Positions 45,401 through 57,400 of a stretch of DNA of 64,000 bases are shown here, piece by piece. Numbering within the stretch: the first letter of the stretch is position 1; every line of letters starts with the position of its first letter. The stretch is taken from positions 103,960,138 to 104,024,137 of the forward strand of contig JAVGWX010000007.1 of the NCBI GenBank assembly GCA_036924085.1, in the 5' to 3' direction. This DNA is from Ariolimax columbianus (lineage: Eukaryota; Mollusca; Gastropoda; Stylommatophora; Arionidae). The position numbers and the translations under genes were made by a program. Below the pieces are notes generated by a model. The model saw nothing but the letters and a program-made list of their open reading frames with translations, did no database searches and was not told the DNA's origin.

Positions 45401-48400
45401 TGAGGCCCTTTCTTTCCAAATTCTGTTTGCTTTTGTTTTGTTTTCAATACTTTCGTAACAGACTGTTTTAAAAAAATGGATTTAGGAGGTCGGCCATAAT
45501 CAAACCTATTAATGAAACTCTAGATGGGTTGTCCATTTTTAGTGTCCAAGGTTAACGGACCCAACAGAGACGGGTCACAATGTGTTAATCCATATTCTCA
45601 TTGAATCAACAACCAAATAAGAGTGAGCCTGTGCTACTAATTAAAATATATGACTAAGTTTTAGGGGGCCAGACCTGCCTAAGACGGATGTGTCGGACCG
45701 AAAAGTGCAAATATTGCAGTCAAACTGTAAACTAGCAACACAACGCAAATCCATTCTCAGGACTACATCCTGCTACTTGCAAAGCCCTGTTCAGGGTTTG
45801 GTAGCGGGAGGATTGAGAACGAACGCAGAAGAAGAAGAAGTCCAGAATCTAGACACACGAGGGCCATGAAAATGTTATCTTCATTTTCTTTACATTTCAA
45901 ACAAGAGGACACAACACCTGATAGATCACCTGCATTCTTGTCAATAATCAAAAGACATTTGAAAGTGTGCCAATGCCAAGACATTTGTGGCAACTTGAAG
46001 CAAGGTAAACCTTTCCATCAACACTAAACACTCACACTGGAAGCTGATATTCACGTAAATAGCATTTACTTAACAAAACCTCTCAAAGTGGGTTGTTCTC
46101 CTAGACACATTCCCAGGTGGTGGATGGTGGATAGTGGATGGTGGATCAGCCCAACAAAACCTCGCAAAGATAGTTGTTCTCTTAGACACATTCCCAGGTG
46201 GTGGATGGTGGATAGTGGATGGTGGAACAGCCCAACAAAAACCTTGCAAAGATAGTTGTTCTCTTAGACACATTCCCAGGTGGTGGATAGTGGATGGTGG
46301 ATGGTGGAACAGCCCAACCAAAACAAATGATCTTACACAGTGTATTGCTGCTAGTGGAGATGATGTGAAAGAAGTTTATGTATTATTAGACAGAGACAAA
46401 ATTGTCATATAGAAGCTAACCCAAGAAGTAGATCCAGTGGTCACAGACGGAGCTTGACAGAAGAATGGTAAGAATCTCAAGTATAACCAAATAATCAGGA
46501 AGGTGTGCTGTGAATGATCAATACAAGAGCAGCTTGTTCGGCATATTAGAAATTAGCAATATACATTTTTAAATTTTTGTCATGAAAATATTAAAATGAG
46601 AAAAGCAGGCGAGAAACTCCTGTGGAAAAAGGGATAAACAATGACAGAAAGGAAGATGAGATACTTAACAGTTGAACATAAAAACATGGAACAGAGTTAG
46701 CAACAGGACAGAGAAAACAGCGCTGGGTACAGGAAGTGATGAGAAACATGATCAGCTACCCCAGTCAGCTCCGATCTTGACAAAGGAGACGACCAACTAA
46801 CTAGAAAATCATTTTATAACATAAACAAAAGTCTCACTCGTCTGGTGCGATCTGATCGTCTGACAATAAAGTCTGGAGGAAAGCCACCGACATAAACAGC
46901 AGTTGTGGGCCCAATGATGCTTGCGTTGATACAGGCTGGGTCTTTCATAGAACTTTCCCCTGAAAACAACATGTACAAATCAGGTATAACAACCATCTGT
47001 CTATCTATCATCAGTCCACTTGTGTCGTTAGGCGTCATGTGGAAGTGTGACCTCCTTTGTTTCATATTTTTTGGTAGGCAAAAATCCGCTGGTGACTTGC
47101 CAGGTTAATCCTAGTATCTGTTACCAACCGTTAGGTCCCCTGGAATATACAATCACCTTGTTTTTTAACTAAGGGTGGTGGAAGCATAAATTAAAGCAAG
47201 GCGGAACCGCAGCCTGTCAGGCACCACCTAAGCTGCTCTGCTAACTACATAACCAAAACCTGATGTTATAGCCACACAGTTCCCTTTTTGCAACACATTC
47301 TCTGTGGGGCGAGAATCCCTAGAATAAATTTAGTAGATTTGTAACTTGAATTTTGTTCGAGCAGTGACCAATAAGCCTACTCTTTTCAATTTCCAACTGC
47401 CAAGGGACTTTTAATGTGCACGCCACTGCACACTGGTGTCCGATCTCATTATGCAGAGATCAGGGCAAATATTTACCAGATGAACCACGTGAAAAAGTCC
47501 TGGTCTCCACCGTAATTTGAACCTGTGACCTCCATCACTCAAAGCAAACACCTTACCTCAAGACCACTGAGTCCCTGTCCCAACAACATGTTGTGATTGT
47601 CACAACAACAACATGTACAAATCAGGCATAACAACATGTACAAATCAGGCATAACAACATGTACAAATCAGGCATAACAACATGTACAAATCAGGCATAA
47701 CAACATGTACAAATCAGGCATAACAACATGTACAAATCAGGCATAACAACATGTACAAATCAGGCATAACAACATGTACAAATCAGGCATAACAACATGT
47801 ACAAATCAGGCATAACAACATGTACAAATCAGGCATAACAACATGTACAAATCATAAGATAGTTAGATGTTGGTCTGTCACAGCCATAAGAACAAGAGCA
47901 ACAATAAAGCAGTCTGCCAGCCAATCTATGTTAAGGCACTAACTTATCTGTCTGTCCTCTGGTGCCAGTGATCACAGGAAGGAACTGAAGCAGCCTCTCA
48001 TAAGCCAAGTGTGTTGCATCAGTTCTTGTAAGCCTGTCATGTATTTCTGTTATGTCATCCTTCCTCTGGGGGACGGCGTGGCCTTGTGGTTAAGTGGTTA
48101 AGTGGTTAAGTTCACAACCAGAAGGTGCTGGGTTCGATCCCATCACAGCACCGGCCGGTACCCCGGGGAAGCAAACCCTTAGAAAATGCAGGAGGAAGCA
48201 GACCCTTACATAAAATGCATGCTGAAGTCGGATGCACTGGGCCGACAGGCACAAAATAAAAACCACAGTGTAACGCACACACGCCTTGGGGAATAGATAA
48301 ATAAGGCGAACGCAAAAAAAAAAAAAAAAAAATCTTTCCTCCTGACATGTGGTCAGTCTTCCTCATGTATTTCTGTTATGTTCTCTTTCCTCCTGACATG

Positions 48401-51400
48401 TGGTCGGTCCTCCTGATGTATTTCTGTTATGTCCTCTTTCCTCCTGCCATGTGGTTGGTCGTCCTCATGCCCTGTGGGTTAGCAGTTGATCAGGCTGCCT
48501 TGTTGTGAGACAACCAAACCATTTCTCTCTTGATATGTTTTAGTACCAAGGCTAGTTCTCCCCATATTTCTGAAGTCATCATTTCTCTTATCTCTGCTGC
48601 TGGTCACGGCAATGATGGCTCTTCTCAGACATTTCATTTGACACATTGTCATTTTCCTGTCCTGTGCCTTGTATAAAGTTGGCACTGGTAGCAATAGCTC
48701 TGTTAAACCAGGAAGCTGTTACTAAAGTGGGTCGTTCTACTGTCAGCTCGACATCTGTCCGACTCACTTCGTTCTTACAAATTGCTACCAAAACTCATTT
48801 CTAAATTGACCATTCGGAGGGTTCACAGACGAACTAGTTTATTAGGCATATTAAATAACTAATTGTACCTTTCCAACCATCATCTACAGTAACAGTGCCA
48901 TATCCACCATTTCTCCGAGCTTCAAAGAAATGCCACTTCCTGTCGTTGTAGACCAGGCCCTCATCATTTGTGGTCGTCACAAAACCAGTATTCTGACAGC
49001 CTGAGAAGGAACATGAGGTTACTAAAATGATAGATAAAGGAAAGCTAGTGGATGTTATTTATCTAGATTTTGCAAAGGCCTTTGAAAGATTATTTAGAAA
49101 ATTAAAATCACATGGAATAGGTGGGGAAGTTGCTGAATGGATTAAAAATTGGTTAACCAGAGGAATGCAGAGAGTGGGCATAAATAAGGAGTACTCTGAG
49201 TGGAGTGAAGTAAAGAGTGGTGTGCCACAGGGCTCGGTTTTGAGACCAATTTTGTTCTTGATATATATAAATGATTTGGACATTGATATGAGATCCATGA
49301 TTGCAAAATTTGCTGATGACACAAAACTATGCAGTAGTGTCTCATCTAAAGCAGAAGTGGATATATTGATGTCGGATTTAGATAAAATTCGAGACTGGTC
49401 TGTGAAATGGCAAATAGAGTTTAATGTAGATAAATATACAGTCATCCACATGCGTAGATCCAATATGGAATATAGTTACAGAATGGGAGAGAACAATATT
49501 AGAATGATAGATAAGGAAAATGACCTAGGGGTTATAATAGATCATACAGGAAAGGTGAGTGAGCAAGTTCAGGTGGCAGTGAATAAGGCAAATGCAATGT
49601 TAGGTATGATAAAAAGAAATATTAAACATAGGAGCAAGGAAGTGAAAGTCAAACTGTATAAAGCATTAGTTAGATCTAGATTGGAGTACTGTGTACAGGT
49701 GTGGAGTCCTTATCATAGAGGGGACATAAACATGCTAGAAAGGATACAAAGATGAGCAACAAAACTGATAGTGGGATTCCAGAATTACAATTATGAGGAA
49801 CGACTCAGAAAAACCGGCCTACAGTGTCTAGAAAACAGAAGAATTCGAGGTGACTTAATACAGGTTTATAAGATAATCACAGGAAAAGTAAAATTAGCTA
49901 TAACAAGTTTTTAAAAATACAACCACCAAACGAGGGCACAGATACACATTAACTAAAGAAAGGTCCAGATTGGATATAAGGAAATATTTTTTTAGTCAGA
50001 GTGGTATATTGTACCTGACCCTGATGTGACATCCTGGTCAGTATGTTGTGCCTGACTGGACTAGCGTCTCAGTTCCCAAAACCAGTTGGTAGACATGACA
50101 GTTGGTAGATATGATAGTTGGTAGACATGACAATTGGTAGACATGACAATTGGTAGACATGATAATTGGTAGACATGATAGTTGGTAGACATGATAGTTG
50201 GTAGACATGACAATTGGTAGACATGACAATTGGTAGACATGATAATTGGTAGACATGATAGTTGGTAGACATGATAGTTGGTAGACATGACAGTTGATAG
50301 ACATGACAGTTATATAAGCTGGTAGACATGACATCTGGTAGACATGATAGTTGGTAGACATGACTAACTCAACACAACACACATCTCACCTTCCAATTTA
50401 ACATTACATCCATCTCACCTTGTGTGTCAAACATAAACCAAGGCCTCCCACTGACAAACTGGATAACAATAAACTCCTCCTGAGTGTATGTCCCTGAAAA
50501 CAACAGCATCCCTGTCCCTCTATCTAGTCTGAACCTGAAGCGAATTCCTGAAACATATGTTATAGATGCTGAAACATATATACTTCTCTTTACATATGAC
50601 GTATATAAGATCACACATACAGTAATCTATAAATATGTATTTGAAAGCCCACACACACAAATATACACATCTATAAATATGTATTTGAAAGCCCACACAC
50701 ACAAATATACACATCTATAAATATGTATGTGAGAGCCCACATACACAAATGTACACATCTATAAATATGTATGTGAGAGCACAGACACACAAATATCACC
50801 CATCTATAAATATGCAGATTTCCAAAAGACATCAACGAGTTGGCAAGTACAGAAGCAGAACTCCAGGAATGGATCAGAAGGCTCAATGAAACTGTTCTTG
50901 AATATGGTATGGAGATAAATGCTGGAAAGACAAAATTAATGATCAACAATGCAGAGGGCTTCAACAGCAGGATAAAAGCTAATGGCCAGGAACTCGAAGT
51001 GGTTGACCGTTTTAAATATCTGGGTTTGAATGTCAGTGATGAAGGATCACAATGTGAGGTGTTGGCCAGAATAGCACAGACAATGGCGGCGCTTGCACTG
51101 CTTAACAAAATCTGGCAAGATAAACGGTTAGCACTGCGCACGAAAATCAGATTAATGCGTACACTGGTCCTGTCAATATTCCTCTATGCTTATGAGACAT
51201 GGACAGTTACAGCTGACCTTCAACGAAGGATACAGGCCTTGGAGATGAGATGTTTTTGAAGCCTTTTAAACGTCACGTACAAAGATCAAGTTACAAATGA
51301 GGAAATACGAGTAAGAAATAAAAACAACAATAGGGCCTTTTGAAGACCTCTTGGCAACTGCCAAAAAAGAAAACTCGCTTGGTATGGTCACATTTCGAGA

Positions 51401-54400
51401 TCAAATGGTCTTGCAAATACGATTCTGCACAAAAAGGTTCAAGGCAGACAACAAAGAGGCCGTCCCAAAAAGAGGTGGGAGGACAACATAAAAGAATGGA
51501 CCAATCTCCGACCAGAAGAGGCACAGGCAGTGGCCACTGACAGAGAAGGGTGACGTGGGATTGTGAGGATGTCTTCATATGTGCCCCAATGACCTCACTG
51601 GTTACAGGATGATCTGACCTGATAAATATGTGTATGTGAGAGCCCACACACATTAACTGGCTAGTTCCACTGTGTGAAGTAGGTTCACATTAACTGGCTA
51701 GTTCCACTGTGTGAAGTAGGTTCACATTAACTGGCTAGTTCCACTGTGTGAAGTAGGTACAGTGTACACAAAAGAGGACTGCTCCAAGATCCCAGAGCCT
51801 GTAGATATTTTTCAAAGAGACATGGATACAGCAGGATTAGGATCAATCTGTATTACAGAGAAAATGGTTTTTAAAAAATTGGAGGGGTTGAAAGTGGATA
51901 AATGTCCAGGTTAAGATGGTATTCATCCAAAATTGCTGTTTGAAATAAGAGACCAATTAGCAAAACCATTGGCTATATTATGTTCTCAATCACTTGCACA
52001 AGGGATTGTTCCACTGGATTGGAAAGATGCAGGAGTGATCCCCTTATTCAAAAAGGGCAAAAAGGCAGATCCAGCAAACTATAGACCGGTGAGTTTAACG
52101 AGCATAGTCTGTAAATTGTTAGAGTCAATAATCAAAGAAAACATTGTAATGCATTTAGACAAATTTAATCTAATTAGAAATAGTCAGCATGGGTTTACTA
52201 GAGGGAGATCATGCTTAACAAATCTATTAGAATTCATGGAGGAGGTTACTAAAATCATAGATAAAGGGGAGCCAGTGGATGTTATTTATCTGGATTTTGC
52301 AAAGGCCTTTGATAGAGTACCTCATCAAAGATTATTTCGAAAATTAAAATCACATGGAATAGGTGGGGAAGTTGCCAAATGGATTGAAAATTGGTTAACG
52401 GGAAGAAGGCAAAGGGTGGGTATAAATAAGGAGTACTCTGAGTGGTGTGAAGTGAAAAGTGGAGTGCCACAGGGCTCGGTTTTGGGACCAATTTTATTCT
52501 TGATATATATAAATGATTTGAACATAGGTATGGGATCCATTATTGCAAAATTTGCTGATGACACAAAACTATGCAGTAGTGTCTCATCTAAAGCAGAAGT
52601 GGATATATTGATGTCGGATTTAGATAAAATTCGAGAAGGGTCTGTAATCTGGCAAATGGAGTTTAATGTAGATAAATGTACAGTCATGCACATGGGTAGA
52701 TCCAATATGGAACATAATTACAGAATGGGAGAGAACAATATTAGAAAGATAGATAAAGAAAGGGACTTAGGGGTTATAATAGATCATACATGTAAGGTGA
52801 GGGAGCAAGTTCAGGTAGCAGTAAAAAAGGCAAATGCAATGTTAGGGATGATAAAAAGAAATATTAAACATAGGAGCAAGGAGGTGATAGTCAAACTGTA
52901 TAAAACATTAGTTAGACCTATATTGGAGTACTGTGTACAGCTGTGGAGTCCTTATCAGAGAGGGGATATAGACATGCTGGAGAGAATACAAAAAAGAGCG
53001 ACAAAGCTGATAGTGGGATTCCAGAATTACAGCTATGAAGAAAGATTAAAAAGAACTGGCCTTCAGTGTCTAGAAGAGAGAAGAATTTGTGGTGACTTAA
53101 TACAGGTGTATAAGATGATCAGAGAAATGGATAAAGTAGACTATAACAAGTTTTTTAAAGTACAACCACCAACAAGGACAAGAGGGCACAGCTACAAGTT
53201 GACTAAGGAGAGGTCCAGATTAGATATTAGGAAGTATTTCTTTAGTCAGAGAGTTGTGAATGCTTGGAATGTATTGCCAAGTGAGGTGGTGGAGGCTGGG
53301 ACGGTCAATGCATTTAAGAACAGATTGGATGCGTACAGCTTCTAGAGGAAGGTGATGTAAATGGAACTGGTTGTATACAGACTCTGCAGAGTCTTCTAAA
53401 CCAGTATAAAGACGTTAAGTTAAGTTAAGTTAGGTTCACATTAACTGGCTAGTTCCACTGTGTGAAGTAGGTTCACATTAACTGGCTAGTTCCACTATGG
53501 GAAGTAGGTTCACATTAACAGGCTAGTTCCGCTGTGTGGGGTAGAAAAGTTGGACAATTTGATCTCAGAGGTCAGTCATATGAACCTTGACTTGTTCCTG
53601 GAAGTGACAGAAGCAAGACTGACAGATGCCAGATATGTGATGAAAGAACAGCACACATTATATAAGGGGCTTGTCATAAGTCTGGACCCTGACTATGAAG
53701 GAGTAGGAGGAGAAAGTTGACATTTGGCACATGTGTAGCTCATTCAGTTTGAACTGGATTTGAGAAGTATGGCTTTTGCTCCTTGATGGGTTTACCCGGT
53801 TGGTGCATGGCGCAACACACCTTATTGACCGGATCTGCTAATCTAACGGTTTGTCGGAACAATGGAGAAATCAGAGGTCAGAACTGTGATAAAATTCTTG
53901 ATGTTGCAGGGAGAAACACCTACAGAAATACACAGGGAGATGGAACCATTGTTTGGGGAGTTCTGTCCTTTGTATGCTTCTGTAAAAAACTGGTGTAGGC
54001 AGTTTAAGTGTGGCCGTTCCCATGTTGCTGATCTTCAAAGATCAGGAAGACCATCCTTGGAGTGCAGAGATGAAAATGCTGCAAAAGTGAAGAAAATCAT
54101 TGACCAGGATAGGAAAATGACTTTAGCAGGGATATCTAGGTCAGCAAAACTGACTGAAAGTACAGTTCTTAGAAGTTTGCACAACAGACTGAACATGAGA
54201 AAAGTGTGTGCCCGCTTGGTCCCACATCTGCTGACTTGTGAACAGAAACAAATGAGGGTTGATTGCTGTGTTAAAATGTGTCGGTCGAAAAACATGTTGA
54301 CGACCATGGTGACAGTAGATGCGACTTGGATTCACCATTATGACCCAGAATCAAAAATGTCCAACACGCAGTGGAACACCCCGGGCTCACCAACACATGT

Positions 54401-57400
54401 CAAGCCAATAGCACAGAAATCTGAAAAGTGATGCTGACTGTTTTTTGGGACATCAAAGGTCTCATGTTGAAAGATTACCCACCTCATGGCAACACGGTTA
54501 ATGGGCAATATTATGCAGATCTCCTTACCAAACTAAGAAAGACTGTGACCAGAAAACTAGGCATAGCACGCACTCAAATTCTGCTATTGCTTCAAGAAAA
54601 TGTGCCCTCCCATAAAGCAAAGCTTGTGCTGCAAACAGCCAACGATTTTAATATTGAAATTCCTCCACACCAACCATATTCTCAGGATTTAGGTCCATCA
54701 GACTTTTTTCTTTTCCCAAACTTAATAAACAGCTGAAAGGAAATCATTTTGACAGTGACGAAGATGTCACACTGGCTTGTGAAAACTGGTTTAGTTCGAA
54801 AAATAGGTTACTTTATTCTGAAGGTCTTTTCAGGGTCACGCAGAAATGGCATAAATGTTTAAATTCAGGTGGTGGCTACATTGAGAAGGAATAAGCACTG
54901 TACCAAATTTCAACTTTCTCCTCCGACTCCTTCATGGTCAGGGTAAAGACATGACAAGCCCCTTGTGTATATATATTTATATATCATGTGGGTGGTTGTG
55001 TGTGTGCGTGTGTGCGTGTGAGGCAAATGATATCCCTACCTGTAAACATCTCACTTTGAACAGGCTCTCCACAAGACAAATGACAGGCCTACCTGTAAAT
55101 GCTACATTCTGAGGCAGGACACTGGGAGGGAAAGCATAGTATCCGCCGCCAGTGAGTCGGGTGCCTCTGACCACAGAGGCTGGGTAGCTGAGAGCTATGT
55201 TGGTTTTCTGCACCTTGTATAGAGGGCTTGGCCCATTGGGAAACTGGGGCTGGTTCCACTGTATCTCCATCACTGTAGTATTAAAGCCACTAGCTGTAGG
55301 CTTCTGTACACCTTCTGGTGCTGTCAGCATAGAAAATATATGACACCACAAAGTCAGGATTATGACAGTATTATAGATATGATATTCTATACAATACCAC
55401 AAGGTTGTTCTAAGAGATTTGTACTGAAGGAAACTAGTGTTACTGGCTTGACTTGGTCACATCACTTCTATCATGGAGTGTAAAGAGACTGGCTTGACTT
55501 GGTCACATCACTTCTACCATGGAGTGTAAAGGGACTGGCTTGACTTGGTCACATCACTTCTACCATGGAGTGTAAAGGGACTGGCTTGACTTGGTCACAT
55601 CACTTCTACCATGGAGTGTAAAGGGACTGGCTTGACTTGGTCACATCACTTCTACCATGGAGTGTAAAGGGACTGGCTTGACTTGGTCACATCACTTCTA
55701 CCATGGAGTGTAAAGGGACTGACTTGACTTGGTCCCATCACTTCTACCATGGAGTGTAAAGGGACTGGCTTGAATTGGTCCCATCACTTCTACCATGGAG
55801 TGTAAAGGGACTGGCTTGACTTGGTCCCATCACTTCTACCATGGAGTGTAAATGACTGGCATGACTTGGTCATTGCTCTATGTGTCCTATGGTGTGTCCT
55901 ATGGTGTGTCCTATGTGTGCTATGGTATGTCATGTGTCCTATGTATGCTATGGTATGTCATGTGTCCTATGTGTGCTATGGTGTGCCATGTGTTCTATAG
56001 TATGTTGTGTGTCCTATGTGTGCTATGGTGTGCCATGTGTTCTATAGTATGTTGTGTGTCCTATTTGTGCTATGGTGTGCCATGTGTTTTATAGTATGTT
56101 GTGTGTCCTATGTGTGCTATGGTGTGTCATGTGTTCTATAGTATGTTGTGTTTTCTATGTGTGCTATGGTATGTCATGTGTCCTATGTGTGCTATGGTGG
56201 GCCATGTCTTCTATGGTATGTTATGTATCCTATGTGTGCTATGGTGTGTCATGTGTTCTATGGTATGTTATGTGTCCTATGGTGGTTTACCCTATGCTTC
56301 CTATAGTGTTCCTTATGGTGTGTCCTCTATTTCATTTGGAGCCAAATGGAAAAAAGAATATCTCAGCTGTTACTTGAAGCCTGTACCACAGAAATTCTGT
56401 TCATACTTTGGACAAGGTGAATGTGTTACCTGAGAAAGGAACTGAGAATAGCAGCACTGAAACATGTATGGCATGTTGTAAGAGGCAGCTAAGGAGGGTT
56501 TGCAGGAGGGTTTCACATGAAGTCAGTTGTGCCATCCTCAACAAAAAAGTATACGCTATCAGACAATGGAAAAATCACCTGCATGTCATGGTAGAAAAGG
56601 AGTGAACAGGTTTGTCTCTTTACAGAGTAGAAGAGATGTAATAGAATCAGTCCCTTTACATTTCATGGTAGAAGTGAAGTGACCAAATAAGTCCCTTTAC
56701 ATCCCATGGTCGAAGAGATGTGACCAAGTCAAGTCAGTCCCTTTATATCCCATAGTAGAAGTGGAGTAAGCAAATCAGTTCCTTTACATCCCATAGTAGA
56801 AGTGGAGTAAGCAAATCAGTTCCTTTACATCCCATAGTAGAAGTGGAGTGAGCAAATCAGTTCCTTTACATCCCATGGTAGAAGTGGAGGGAGCAAATCA
56901 GTCCCTTTATATCCCATAGTAGAAGTGGAGTGAGCAAATCAGTCCCTTTATATCCCATAGTAGAAGTGGAGTGAGCAAATCAGTCCCTTTATATCCCATG
57001 GTAGAAGTGGAGTGAGCAAATCAGTCCCTTTACATCCCATGGTAGAAGTGGAGTGAGCAAATCAGTCCCTTTACATCCCATGGTAGAAGTGGAGTGAGCA
57101 AATCAGTCCCTTTATATCCCATGGTAGAAGTGGAGTGAGCAAATCAGTCCCTTTACATCCCATGGTAGAAGTGGAGGGAGCAAATCAGTCCCTTTACATC
57201 CCATAGTAGAAGTGGAGTAAGCAAATCAGTCCCTTTATATCCCATGGTAGAAGTGGAGTGAGCAAATCAGTCCCTTTACATCCCATAGTAGAAGTGGAGT
57301 AAGCAAATCAGTCCCTTTACATCCCATGGTAGAAGTGGAGTGAGCAAATCAGTCCCTTTACATCCCATGGTAGAAGTGGAGTGAGCAAATCAGTCCCTTT

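Noticed and set aside
48079..48141. A functional tRNA gene
   Set aside because: A and B boxes are present but the sequence does not fold as a full cloverleaf and continues into a body with A-tail and TSD: a SINE.
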